Below, piece by piece: positions 40,826 through 49,388 of a stretch of 64,000 nucleotides of DNA (its first letter is position 1; each line of letters starts with the position of its first letter). A program made the position numbers and the translations under genes. Source of the stretch: Actinacidiphila alni (GTDB lineage: Bacteria; Actinomycetota; Actinomycetes; Streptomycetales; Streptomycetaceae). The notes under the pieces are model-generated. The model searched no databases, was not told the DNA's origin, and worked only from the letters and a program-made list of their open reading frames with translations. The stretch covers positions 1 through 64,000 of the forward strand of contig NZ_FONG01000012.1 of NCBI RefSeq assembly GCF_900112845.1, in the 5' to 3' direction.

Positions 40826-41635
40826 TCAGTGGTGCTCGGCGAGCGCGCCCTGGACGTAGCTGCAGGCCAGGAGTACGAAGACGTACGCCTGAACGGCCTG
40901 GATGAACAGCTCGAAGCCGGTCATCACGATGGTCATCACGAAGGAGACGCCCGCGTACGCGATGCCGATGCCGTTGAGCATGTACCAGCTCGCGAGGGTG
41001 AACAGCAGCAGCAGCGTGTGCCCGGCGAACATGTTGGCGAAGAGCCGGACCGCGTGGGTGAAGGGCCGCACCAGGACGTTCGAGAAGAACTCGATCGTCA
41101 TGGAGAGCGGGAGCACCTTGCCGAGCGTCGGGTCGTAGCCGGTGATGTTCTTGAGCGCGCCGACGAAGCCGTGCTTCTTGAACGTCAGGTACATCCACGT
41201 GATGTAGACGATCGCGGCCATCCCGACCGGGAAGGCGATGATCGCGGTCACGGGGAACTGGGCGACCGGGATGACCGACCAGATGTTCATGATCCAGACG
41301 AAGAAGAACAGCGAGACCATCAGCGGGACGTACTTCTCGCCGACCTTCTTGCCGAGCGTCTCGTAGACGATGCCGCGGCGGACGAAGTCGTAGCCCGCCT
41401 CTCCCACCATCTGGACCTTGCCCGGCACCACCTTGGGCTTGTTGAAGGCGGCCCAGAAGAATCCGACGACCACGATCGTGCTCAGGAACGCCAGCAGCAT
41501 CGGCTTGTTGAAGTCGAAGCTGCCGATCGAGAAGATCGGGTCGAAGACGAACGAGTGCAGTCCGGGGGCCGGGAAGCCGCACCCGTCGAAGAGGTGGCAG
41601 TTCGTCTCGGAGGCGAGAACCTGGTCAGCACTCAC
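40826..41635 (-). CDS. atpB: ATP synthase Fo subunit a
   Basis: This 269-residue membrane protein forms the proton half-channels. The essential Arg is in VRLFANMFAGHTLLLLF, and the last helix reads FELFIQAVQAYVFVLLACSYVQGALAEHH. GTG 41635 (SADQVLASETN) was chosen because AAGGAG lies 6 bases upstream. An extended frame further upstream is not conserved. Confidence 0.97.
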   Translation of the reverse strand: MSADQVLASETNCHLFDGCGFPAPGLHSFVFDPIFSIGSFDFNKPMLLAFLSTIVVVGFFWAAFNKPKVVPGKVQMVGEAGYDFVRRGIVYETLGKKVGEKYVPLMVSLFFFVWIMNIWSVIPVAQFPVTAIIAFPVGMAAIVYITWMYLTFKKHGFVGALKNITGYDPTLGKVLPLSMTIEFFSNVLVRPFTHAVRLFANMFAGHTLLLLFTLASWYMLNGIGIAYAGVSFVMTIVMTGFELFIQAVQAYVFVLLACSYVQGALAEHH

Positions 41636-41866
41636 CGCGAGCTCCTTCAGCGTGGCGCATGGGTACGGCAACCTCGATGTGTCGGCGGGCCTGGCGGCCA
41701 CGGAACGGCACTGGACTGGTGGGTCGGATGTGTACGCGGCGAGTCGGCGCTGAACCGAGCGGCTGGGCGTGCCCCAGTGGCGCTCGCGGCAGCTCCGCCG
41801 CAGTTGAGTCCGGACGATAGCAAACGAGCGGCAGGGTCTTTACACCGGCCCTACCGAACCCGCCGC

Positions 41867-42280
41867 TCACGACGGTGTTCCCGCCGATCCGGGCTCGACG
41901 TAAAGGATCTTGGTCTTCATGTGCGCGCGGGCCTGGGCGGCGATCCAGATGATCGCGGCGGCCAGCAGCGAGAAGGCGAATGCCCGGGTGTTGAACAGGG
42001 AGGTGTGCTTGAAGACGGCCAGCACGATGGCCAGCAGCAGGATCTGCACGGTGTAGAGCACCAGACCCATCATCTGGAACAGCGACGGGTACGACTTGGC
42101 CGTGCGCTGCAGCACCACCATCCCGATCGCCATGAAGGCGATCACGACCAACGTGCCGGCGGCGGCGCCGATCGCTCCCTTGCCACCGGCCACCGCTCCG
42201 CTCACGGCGGTGGCGATGACACCGGCCGCGGCAGTGGGGACGGTGCAGTTGAGGAGTGTTCGGACGTCGTTGGACTGCAT
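41867..42280 (-). CDS. atpI: AtpI-like small membrane protein, first gene of the atp operon
   Basis: This 137-residue protein has four predicted membrane segments (around residues 13-32, 40-60, 72-92 and 98-115). It matches the streptomycete gene that heads the atp operon. AtpI proteins assist assembly of the c-ring, but the actinobacterial form is diverged. ATG 42280 follows a leader of about 130 bases with the operator at 42410-42425. Its stop lies 231 bases before atpB. Confidence 0.85.
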   Translation of the reverse strand: MQSNDVRTLLNCTVPTAAAGVIATAVSGAVAGGKGAIGAAAGTLVVIAFMAIGMVVLQRTAKSYPSLFQMMGLVLYTVQILLLAIVLAVFKHTSLFNTRAFAFSLLAAAIIWIAAQARAHMKTKILYVEPGSAGTPS

Positions 42281-42409
42281 GGGGGCAGCTCCTCCGGCGG
42301 GAGTTGGGGAAAGCGGGTGTCGTCGGAGACGAGCGTAGTCCGGGGCCGAGGACGTGCCTCACGCCGGAAGACCATCTCACTACGGTCTTTCGGCTTGTTT
42401 CCCGGGTTT

Positions 42410-42425
42410 CGTGAACGGTATCACA
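42410..42425. promoter_or_regulatory. Rex/CRP-like operator upstream of the atp operon
   Basis: CGTGAACGGTATCACA carries the inverted arms GTGA and TCAC separated by 6 bases. It differs at two specified bases from the Rex operator TGTGAACnnnTTCACA as I recall it, and the atp operon is a reported Rex target in streptomycetes. A CRP-type site (TGTGA-N6-TCACA) is an alternative reading. Confidence 0.6.
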
Positions 42426-42566
42426 AAGTATTTAGCCAGGGCTTTACCATGGAGATGTGCTGACCGTCACACGGGAGAGGTATCGACACGCCGGTCAACT
42501 GACGCCCTATTTGCCCAGTTCGGGGAAATAGCCGGTTATGTCGGAAATGCCGTTCCTATTGCTTCT

Positions 42567-43871
42567 TTATCGGCGGCTCTCCACCGGACGCCGGTCCGGC
42601 AGCCGGGACCGGTCGCCGATCGCGGTCGACCCGTGCAGTACCGGCGGCTCCCCCGACCGCATCTCCTGCTCGGCCGCGGCAGCGGCGGCGGCCAGCCGGC
42701 GGCGCCGCCTGCGGAAGCGCGGCGGCACGAACGCCTCGGCCCACTGCGGCGCGTGCGGCCGGAACCGCGGCAGCAGCAGGACGAGCAGACCCAGCGCGCT
42801 CAGCCCGACGATCACCATGACGATGCCGAGGCTGGAGGAATTCACCGAGAAAGCCACCGCGGAGAAGGCGAACAGCGCCGACCAGAAGTACATGATCAGC
42901 ACCGCCCGGCTGTGCGAATGCCCGATCTCCAGCAGCCGGTGGTGCAGATGCCCGCGGTCGGCGGCGAACGGCGACTGTCCCTTCCACGTCCTGCGCACCA
43001 CTGCGAGCACCAGGTCGGCCGCCGGAATCGCGATCATCGTCAGCGGCAGCAGCAGCGGCATGTAGACCGGCACCATGAAGTGCACGGTCTGCCGGCTGGA
43101 TCCGGTGAAGTCGGTGATGGCGTCCGGGTCGACCTGGCCGGTGATGGAGATCGCGGACGAGGCCAGCACGAGACCGATCAGCATCGAGCCCGAGTCGCCC
43201 ATGAAGATCCGCGCCGGGTGGATGTTGTGCGGCAGGAAGCCCACGCACATGCCGATCAGGATGGCGCTGAACAGCGTCGCGGGCGCGGCGGCCTCGACGC
43301 CGTAGCCGTACCACATGCGGTACGCGTACATGAAGAACGCGATGGCGGCGATGCACACCACGCCCGCGGCCAGGCCGTCGAGGCCGTCCACGAAGTTCAC
43401 CGCGTTGATGGTGATGACGACCAGCGCGACGGTGAGCAGCGTCGACTGGATCGGGGTGAGCGCGACCGGGCCGACACCGGGCACCGGCAGCCACAGAATG
43501 GTGAGGCCCTGGAAGACCATGACGCCCGCGGCGATCATCTGCACGCCGAGCTTGACCAGCGCGTCCACGCCCCACTTGTCGTCCAGCACGCCCAGCAGCC
43601 AGATCAGTCCGGCACCGGACAGCAGCGCGCGCGGCTCGTTGGACTGCGAGAAGACGTCCCCGATGTTGGTCAGGTGGGCGGCGACCAGCAGGCCGGCGCA
43701 CAGACCGCCGAACATCGCGATGCCGCCGAGCCGCGGCGTGGGCTCGCGGTGCACGTCACGTGCGCGGATGGGCGGCATGGCGCCCGCCGCGATGGCGAAC
43801 TTCCGCACCGGCCCGGTCAGCAGATACGTGACGGCGGCGGCGACGCACAGGGTCAGCAGATACTCGCGCAC
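42567..43871 (-). CDS. WecA/TagO/MraY-family undecaprenyl-phosphate glycosyl-1-phosphate transferase
   Basis: This 434-residue polytopic membrane enzyme would transfer a UDP-sugar phosphate to undecaprenyl phosphate to start wall teichoic acid or polysaccharide synthesis. Motifs are GLIWLLGVLDDKWG, the metal-binding INAVNFVDGLDGLAAG, HNIHPARIFMGDSGS and the histidine-rich GHLHHRLLEIGHSH. About 11 membrane segments precede a basic, disordered C-terminus (RFRRRRRRLAAAAAAA). The start is GTG 43871. It lies between glyA and the atp operon, a constant position in the genus. Confidence 0.92.
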   Translation of the reverse strand: MREYLLTLCVAAAVTYLLTGPVRKFAIAAGAMPPIRARDVHREPTPRLGGIAMFGGLCAGLLVAAHLTNIGDVFSQSNEPRALLSGAGLIWLLGVLDDKWGVDALVKLGVQMIAAGVMVFQGLTILWLPVPGVGPVALTPIQSTLLTVALVVITINAVNFVDGLDGLAAGVVCIAAIAFFMYAYRMWYGYGVEAAAPATLFSAILIGMCVGFLPHNIHPARIFMGDSGSMLIGLVLASSAISITGQVDPDAITDFTGSSRQTVHFMVPVYMPLLLPLTMIAIPAADLVLAVVRRTWKGQSPFAADRGHLHHRLLEIGHSHSRAVLIMYFWSALFAFSAVAFSVNSSSLGIVMVIVGLSALGLLVLLLPRFRPHAPQWAEAFVPPRFRRRRRRLAAAAAAAEQEMRSGEPPVLHGSTAIGDRSRLPDRRPVESRR

Positions 43872-44076
43872 GAGCAGCCTCCGGCGGTCATTTCGGGCGC
43901 TTCATGAACGCGGCTGGGCCGCGCGCACGTCCGGGGGATCCTCACAGCGTCACACCCTAGTGGTGGGCGGGCCGACACGGCCAACATCAAGGAAGACTCA
44001 CAGGGAGCGTCCACGGTTGCGGTGGGCCGAACCGGGGAATGGTCAGGGGTTCGCCCGCCGTGCCGGACGGGCCCGG

Positions 44077-45372
44077 TCACGGATACGGCGGGAAGTCCCG
44101 TACGAGGCCGGCGACCGCGGCCGCGACGCCGCGCTCCTCCCGCAGCGCCCGGACGATCAGCGCCGCGACCTGCGCCATCTCGTTCTCGCCGAGGCCCTGG
44201 GTGGTGATCGCTGCGGTGCCGATCCGCACCCCGGAGCACTCGTCGGCGGGCCTGGTGTCGTACGGCAGCGCGTACTTGTCGAGGACGATCCCGGCGGCGG
44301 CGCACAGCGCGCGGGCCCGCAGGCCGCTGACGCCGAGCGGTGAGACGTCGGCGGTGACCAGGTGTGTGTCGGTGCCGCCGGTCTGCACGTCCAGGCCCTC
44401 GGCGGCCAACGCGCCCGCCAGCAGGCGGGCGTTGGCGACCACCTGGTGCGCGTACGCGGCGAAGGCCGGGGTGGCGGCCTCGCCGAAGGCGGCGGCCTTG
44501 GCGGCCACGGAGTGCATGTGCGGGCCGCCCTGGGAGAACGGGAAGACCGCCCGGTCCACCCGGCCGGCCAGCTGCTCGCCGCACAGGATCAGCCCGCCGC
44601 GCGGCCCGCGCAGCGTCTTGTGGGTGGTCGCGCACACGACGTCCGCGTACGGCACCGGATTGGGGGCCGCGCCGCCCGCGACCAGCCCGAGGGTGTGCGC
44701 GGCGTCCACGATCAGATACGCGTCCGCCTCGTCGGCGATCTCCCGGAAGGCGGCGTAGTCCGGGTGCCGGGGGTGCGCGATGCCGCCGCAGACGATGGCC
44801 TTGGGGCGGTGCTCGCGCGCCAGGTCGCGGACCTGGTCGTAATCGATCAGGCCGGTGTCGCGGCGCGTCCCGTAGCCGACGAAGCGGAACCAGCGGCCGG
44901 AGAAGTTGGACCGCGAGCCGTGCGTGAGGTGGCCGCCGTGCGGCAGCGCGGTGGCGAGCACCGTGTCCCCTGGCACCAGCAGCGCCGCGTAGGCGGCGAG
45001 CACCGCGGAAGAGCCGGAGTACGGCTGGACGTTGGCGTGCCCGGCCCCGAACAGGCCGGTGGCGCGCTCGACCGCCAGCCGCTCGGCGAGGTCGACCAGC
45101 TCGCAGCCCGCGTGGTGGCGGTGGCCCGGATAGCCCTCGGCGTACTTGTTGGCCAGCGGTGAGCCGAGTGCGGCCAGCACGGCGGGCGACGCGAAGTTCT
45201 CCCCCGCGATCAGCTGGAGGCAGCCGCTCTGCCGGTCCTTCTCGGCCAGGATCAGCCCGGCCAGCTCCGGGTCCTGCCGGCGCAGCGCCCCGAAGTCCGG
45301 CCCCCAGTGCTCGGCGGCGCCGGGCGCGGCGGAGACGGCTGGCGTGACTGCGGTACTTCCGGCGACCGGCAT
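44077..45372 (-). CDS. glyA: Serine hydroxymethyltransferase-like enzyme (GlyA paralogue)
   Basis: This 431-residue PLP enzyme of the SHMT family interconverts serine and glycine with folate. PLP Lys252 is in ATTHKTLRGPRGG, and NKYAEGYPG, GGHLTHGS and SGVRIGTAAIT are conserved. Two features diverge. The E. coli Tyr64-Tyr65 pair (GKRYYGG) is here His86-His87 (GHRHHAG), and the motif VDMAHVAGL is VDAAHTLGL. Streptomycetes have a second, more standard glyA, so this may be a specialised form. ATG 45372 has GGGAG 6 bases upstream, inside a short tandem repeat. Confidence 0.88.
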   Translation of the reverse strand: MPVAGSTAVTPAVSAAPGAAEHWGPDFGALRRQDPELAGLILAEKDRQSGCLQLIAGENFASPAVLAALGSPLANKYAEGYPGHRHHAGCELVDLAERLAVERATGLFGAGHANVQPYSGSSAVLAAYAALLVPGDTVLATALPHGGHLTHGSRSNFSGRWFRFVGYGTRRDTGLIDYDQVRDLAREHRPKAIVCGGIAHPRHPDYAAFREIADEADAYLIVDAAHTLGLVAGGAAPNPVPYADVVCATTHKTLRGPRGGLILCGEQLAGRVDRAVFPFSQGGPHMHSVAAKAAAFGEAATPAFAAYAHQVVANARLLAGALAAEGLDVQTGGTDTHLVTADVSPLGVSGLRARALCAAAGIVLDKYALPYDTRPADECSGVRIGTAAITTQGLGENEMAQVAALIVRALREERGVAAAVAGLVRDFPPYP

Positions 45373-45383
45373 GGCGTGCTCCC

Positions 45384-45419
45384 GGCGGAGGCGGACATCT
45401 CGGCGGAGGCGGAGATCTC
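45384..45419. repeat. 18-bp tandem duplication in the glyA leader
   Basis: GGCGGAGGCGGACATCTC (45384-45401) is followed directly by GGCGGAGGCGGAGATCTC (45402-45419), 17 of 18 identical, just upstream of the glyA ribosome binding site. Confidence 0.85.
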
Positions 45420-45527
45420 GCTTCCACTGTAGGGGCGGGGCGGTGGGACCGCCCGGGATGCGGGCGAACGCGGGACCACAGGGGGGAAGGGGTGCGCGTG
45501 GGGCGCGGGAGCGATGAGGGGTGCGGC

Positions 45528-46202
45528 TCAGACGGCCGCGGGGATGCCCGTCAGCGCGGTCACGACGGGGTCGAGCGCGGTGTGGATCTCCTCGCCGATG
45601 CTGCGGAAGTACGAGATCGGCGCGCCGTACGGGTCGTGCACCTCGTCGGCGTCGGGGCTGGGCGCGAGCAGCCAGCCGCGCAGCGCGGCGGCGGCGCCGA
45701 CCAGCGCGCGGGCCCGGTCGGTGACGCTGCCCTCGGGCAGCGTGGTCGGGTCTATCGCCCGCACCAGCCGGGTGAACTCCTTGAGCGTGAAGGTGCGCAG
45801 GCCCGCCGCGTGCCCCATCGAGATCACCTGGGAGCGGTGGTCGCGGGTCGCGGTCAGTACGAGGTCGGCGTCGATCACATGGTCGTCGAGCAGTTCCCGG
45901 CCGGTGAAGCCCGCCGGGTCGGCGCCGTACTCCGCGAGCACGGCGGCGGCGTGCGCCTCCATCGGCGCGCCCTCGTGGCCCCAGGTGCCCGCGGACTCCA
46001 CGACGATGCCGTGCTCGCCCAGGACGGCGCCGTCCCCGAGGCGGCGCGCCAGCCCATGCCGGGTCAGCCGCTCGGCCATCGGCGAGCGGCACACGTTGCC
46101 GGTGCAGACGTGGAGGATGCGGAAGGCGTCACCGCCCTGTCCGGGGACCGTCCCCGGCCGGACGGCGAGGCCCGGTATGCCACGCCCGTCGGGCGCAGTC
46201 AA
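45528..46202 (-). CDS. Low-molecular-weight protein tyrosine phosphatase
   Basis: This 224-residue protein contains the CX5R loop HVCTGNVCRS (Cys33, Arg39) and the DPYG general-acid motif (EVHDPYGAPISYF). An N-terminal extension of about 28 residues precedes the domain. TTG 46202 is the start, since GGAGGAG lies 5 bases upstream, and it overlaps the TGA of the Sua5 gene. Probably soluble; the substrate may be a bacterial tyrosine kinase or wall-polymer enzyme. Confidence 0.9.
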   Translation of the reverse strand: MTAPDGRGIPGLAVRPGTVPGQGGDAFRILHVCTGNVCRSPMAERLTRHGLARRLGDGAVLGEHGIVVESAGTWGHEGAPMEAHAAAVLAEYGADPAGFTGRELLDDHVIDADLVLTATRDHRSQVISMGHAAGLRTFTLKEFTRLVRAIDPTTLPEGSVTDRARALVGAAAALRGWLLAPSPDADEVHDPYGAPISYFRSIGEEIHTALDPVVTALTGIPAAV

Positions 46203-46846
46203 CGGCGCTCCTCCAGGTCGGGTACCACCTTGCGCAGCTCCTCCGCGCTGATCGCGCCGGCCCGCAGCAGCACCGGCACCTTGCCCGTCACGTCCACGAT
46301 CGAGGACGGTGTGGCCGCCGGGGTGGGGCCGCCGTCCAGATAGACCGCGACGGAGTCGCCGAGCATCTCCTGGGCCGCGTCGCAGTCCTGCGGCGACGGG
46401 TGTCCGGAGAGGTTGGCGCTGGAGACGGCCATCGGTCCTGTCGCGGTCAGCAGCTCGATCGCGACCGGGTGCAGCGGCATCCGGACCGCGACGGTGCCGC
46501 GCGCGTCCCCGAGGTCCCAGTTCAGCGACGGCTGGTGCTTGGTGACCAGGGTGAGCGCGCCCGGCCAGAAGGCGTCGACCAGCTCCCACGCCTGCTCGGA
46601 GAAGTCGGTGACGATGCCGTGCAGGGTGTTCGGGGAGCCGACCAGCACCGGCGAGGGCATGTTGCGCCCCCGGCCCTTGGCCTCCAGCAGGTCACCGACG
46701 GCCTCCTTGTCGAAGGCGTCCGCGCCGATGCCGTAGACGGTGTCGGTCGGCAGGACGACGAGTTCACCGCGCTTGATCGCCGAGGTCGCCTCGCGCAGGC
46801 CGGTGACCCGGTCGGTCGCATCGGAGCAGTCGTATCGCCGTGCCAT
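46199..46846 (-). CDS. L-threonylcarbamoyladenylate synthase (Sua5/YrdC/YciO family)
   Basis: This 215-residue enzyme makes threonylcarbamoyl-AMP from threonine, bicarbonate and ATP for t6A at position 37 of ANN-decoding tRNAs. The core VVLPTDTVYGIGADAF, KGRGRNMPSPVLV, WPGALTLV and VSSANLSGHPSP is complete. ATG 46846 has GGAGGT 7 bases upstream. It sits in the translation cluster prfA-prmC-sua5. Confidence 0.94.
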   Translation of the reverse strand: MARRYDCSDATDRVTGLREATSAIKRGELVVLPTDTVYGIGADAFDKEAVGDLLEAKGRGRNMPSPVLVGSPNTLHGIVTDFSEQAWELVDAFWPGALTLVTKHQPSLNWDLGDARGTVAVRMPLHPVAIELLTATGPMAVSSANLSGHPSPQDCDAAQEMLGDSVAVYLDGGPTPAATPSSIVDVTGKVPVLLRAGAISAEELRKVVPDLEERR

Positions 46847-46872
46847 TAGCTGACCTCCAGAAGATGCTGCTG

Positions 46873-46919
46873 CTGTGCGGGTTGTGCCGACTGTGCGGGC
46901 TGTGCTCGCTGTGCGGGCG
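46873..46919. repeat. 18-bp tandem repeat in the prmC-sua5 gap
   Basis: CTGTGCGGG recurs at 46873, 46891 and 46909, exactly 18 bp apart, with partly conserved flanks (TTGTGCCGA, CTGTGCTCG). Confidence 0.8.
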
Positions 46920-46922
46920 CCA

Positions 46923-47768
46923 TCATGGCGTGGCCTTGCGCGCCGTAGTGAACCGGGGACGGTTGTTGAGGTCGGGGTGGTCGGCCGCGTCCGCCCACCC
47001 GGCGTCCTCCTTGAAGATCCACGGCACCTGGCCGCCCTGCGAATCGGCGTGCTCGATCACGACGACGCCGCCGGGCCGCAGCAGCCGGTGCGCGGTGCGC
47101 TCGATGCCGCGGATGGTGTCAAGGCCGTCCTCGCCGGAGAAGAGGGCGAGTTCGGGGTCGTGGTCACGCGCTTCGGGCGCCACGTACTCCCATTCGGTGA
47201 GCGGGATGTACGGCGGGTTGGAGATCACCAGGTCGACATGGCCGTTGAGGTCGGGGAAGGCGCTGAGCGCGTCGCCCTGCCGCAGGTCGACCTTGCTGCC
47301 CGCGACATTGCGGCGGGCCCATTCCAGGGCGTCCTCGGACAGCTCCACCGCGTGCACCCGGGAGCGCGGCACCTCCTGGGCCAGCGCCAGCGCGATCGCG
47401 CCGGAGCCGGTGCACAGGTCCACGATCAGCGGTTCCGCGACGTCCATGGCACGTACGGCGTCTATCGCCCAGCCGACCACCGACTCGGTCTCCGGGCGCG
47501 GCACGAACACCCCCGGCCCCACCTGGAGTTCGAGGTAGCGGAAGAAGGCGCGGCCGGTGATGTGCTGGAGCGGTTCGCGGGCCTCGCGGCGCGCCACCGC
47601 CTCCCAGTACCTGGCGTCGAACTCGGAGTCGGCGACGCCGTGCAGCTCCCCGCGTTTGACCCCGTGCACGTACGCGGCCAGTTCCTCGGCGTCGAAGCGC
47701 GGCGACGGTACGCCCGCGTCGGCCAGTCGCTGGGCGGCCTGTGCCACCTCGGCGAGCAGCAGGTTCAC
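46923..47768 (-). CDS. prmC: Release factor glutamine methyltransferase PrmC (HemK)
   Basis: This 281-residue enzyme methylates the Gln of the GGQ motif in release factors. The N-terminal helical domain is followed by a SAM fold with VDLCTGSGAIALALA and the catalytic VISNPPYIPLTEW (NPPY). GTG 47768 (NLLLAEVAQ) has GGGGGAAGG upstream. An extension to 47795 is unlikely. It follows prfA, its substrate gene, after 13 bases. Confidence 0.96.
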   Translation of the reverse strand: MNLLLAEVAQAAQRLADAGVPSPRFDAEELAAYVHGVKRGELHGVADSEFDARYWEAVARREAREPLQHITGRAFFRYLELQVGPGVFVPRPETESVVGWAIDAVRAMDVAEPLIVDLCTGSGAIALALAQEVPRSRVHAVELSEDALEWARRNVAGSKVDLRQGDALSAFPDLNGHVDLVISNPPYIPLTEWEYVAPEARDHDPELALFSGEDGLDTIRGIERTAHRLLRPGGVVVIEHADSQGGQVPWIFKEDAGWADAADHPDLNNRPRFTTARKATP

Positions 47769-47781
47769 TCTGCCTTCCCCC

Positions 47782-48861
47782 TCAGCTGCCGTCACCGGCG
47801 GCGGCCAGCTTGGCCGCCGAGTCGGCGTCCACGCAGGCCTGGATCATCGCGTCGAGGTCCCCGTCGAGGACCTGGTCCAAGTTGTACGCCTTGAAGCCGA
47901 CCCGGTGGTCCGAGATCCGGTTCTCGGGGAAGTTGTACGTACGGATCCGCTCGGAGCGGTCCACGGTACGGACCTGACTGCGGCGGGCGTCGGAGGCTTC
48001 CTTCTCCGCCTCCTCCTGGGCGGCGGCCAGCAGCCGGGAGCGCAGGATGCGCATCGCCGACTCCTTGTTCTGCAACTGGCTCTTCTCGTTCTGGCAGGAG
48101 ACGACCAGACCGGTGGGGAGGTGGGTGATGCGCACCGCGGAGTCGGTGGTGTTGACGGACTGGCCGCCGGGTCCCGACGAGCGGTAGACGTCGATCCGCA
48201 GGTCGTTGGGGCCGATCTCGACCTCGACCTCCTCGGCCTCCGGGGTGACCAGCACACCGGCGGCGGAGGTGTGGATACGGCCCTGCGACTCGGTGGCGGG
48301 CACGCGCTGCACGCGGTGCACGCCACCCTCGTACTTCAGCCGGGCCCAGACGCCCTGGCCCGCCTCATGGCTGGCCTTGGCTTTCACGGCGACCTGGACG
48401 TCCTTGTAGCCGCCGAGGTCGGACTCGTTGGCGTCGAGGATCTCGGTCTTCCAGCCGACGCGCTCGGCGTAGCGCAGATACATCCGCAGCAGGTCGCCGG
48501 CGAACAGCGCGGACTCCTCGCCGCCCTCCCCCGCCTTGACCTCCAGGATCACGTCCTTGTCGTCGCTGGGGTCGCGCGGCACCAGCAGCAGCCGCAGCCG
48601 CTCGGTGACCTCCTCGCGCTGCTTCTCCAGCTCCTTGACCTCGGCGGCGAAGTCCGGGTCGTCGGCGCCGAGTTCGCGGGCGGTCCCGATGTCGTCGCCG
48701 AGCTGCCGCCAGGAGCGGTACGTGCTGATGATGGGGGTCAGCTCGGCGTAACGCTTGTTGAGCCTGCGGGCGTTGGCCTGGTCCGCGTGCACCGCGGGGT
48801 CGGCAAGCTGCTTTTCGAGGTCGGCGTGCTCGCCGATCAGTTCCTCGACCGCCTCGAACAT
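47782..48861 (-). CDS. prfA: Peptide chain release factor 1
   Basis: This 359-residue factor terminates translation at UAA and UAG. The codon-reading tripeptide PAT is in HRVQRVPATESQGRIHTSA, and the peptidyl-transferase GGQ is in SSGPGGQSVNTTDSAVRI. ATG 48861 matches the family start MFEAVEELI. A large hairpin separates it from rpmE. Confidence 0.97.
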   Translation of the reverse strand: MFEAVEELIGEHADLEKQLADPAVHADQANARRLNKRYAELTPIISTYRSWRQLGDDIGTARELGADDPDFAAEVKELEKQREEVTERLRLLLVPRDPSDDKDVILEVKAGEGGEESALFAGDLLRMYLRYAERVGWKTEILDANESDLGGYKDVQVAVKAKASHEAGQGVWARLKYEGGVHRVQRVPATESQGRIHTSAAGVLVTPEAEEVEVEIGPNDLRIDVYRSSGPGGQSVNTTDSAVRITHLPTGLVVSCQNEKSQLQNKESAMRILRSRLLAAAQEEAEKEASDARRSQVRTVDRSERIRTYNFPENRISDHRVGFKAYNLDQVLDGDLDAMIQACVDADSAAKLAAAGDGS

Positions 48862-48917
48862 CTTCGGTTCCCTAGCTGGATGAAGTGGCTGCCTGGCCTG
48901 GCTGGCCCGGGACGACA

Positions 48918-48965
48918 AAGCGCCGGTCCGGTCGCCCTGGGGTGGGCGACCGGGAACCGGCGCTT
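48918..48965 (-). terminator. Large hairpin between rpmE and prfA
   Basis: AAGCGCCGGT then CCGGTCGCCC (48918-48937) pairs with GGGCGACCGG..ACCGGCGCTT (48944-48965) with a 2-base bulge and a 6-base loop. It is a strong terminator or attenuator downstream of rpmE. Confidence 0.8.
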
Positions 48966-48973
48966 GCGGGTCG

Positions 48974-49198
48974 CTACTTCTTGGCGGACCCGGCGGCCTT
49001 GCCGAAGCGGGCCTCGAAGCGGGCCACACGGCCGCCGGTGTCGAGGATCTTCTGCTTGCCCGTGTAGAACGGGTGGCACTCGGAGCACACGTCGGCGCGG
49101 ATCTGGCCGCTCGTCTCGGTGCTGCGGGTGGTGAACGAGGCGCCACAGGTGCAGGTGACCTGGGTCTCGACGTACTCGGGGTGGATGCCTTGCTTCAA
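48974..49198 (-). CDS. rpmE: 50S ribosomal protein L31 (zinc-binding form)
   Basis: This 74-residue protein has Cys16, Cys18, Cys38 and Cys41 (TCTCGASF and CSECHPFYTGKQK), which bind zinc, so it is the C+ form usually made under zinc-sufficient conditions. The C-terminal basic tail is usual. ATG 49198 has AGGAG upstream. No Zur box was recognised in front. Confidence 0.96.
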   Translation of the reverse strand: MKQGIHPEYVETQVTCTCGASFTTRSTETSGQIRADVCSECHPFYTGKQKILDTGGRVARFEARFGKAAGSAKK

Positions 49199-49388
49199 GG
49201 GATGCTCCTAGGTTCGGGAGGGCGCCGGGTCGCACCGCGGGTTTGCGAGCACGTGAACCGGGGCCAGCGGTCCAGTCTGCCAGGACTGGCCGCATCTCCC
49301 AAAACGAGGGGTGGGGCCGGATAATTCCCGGCCCGAAACCGCAGGTCACAGCGGCGCCGGGGAACGTACGTGCGGGGCGGGCGCGGCC

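Noticed and set aside
41636..41866. Plus-strand and minus-strand frames in the atpB-atpI gap
   Set aside because: Not conserved in character; atpB has a clear GTG start with AAGGAG at 41635, so the gap is non-coding.
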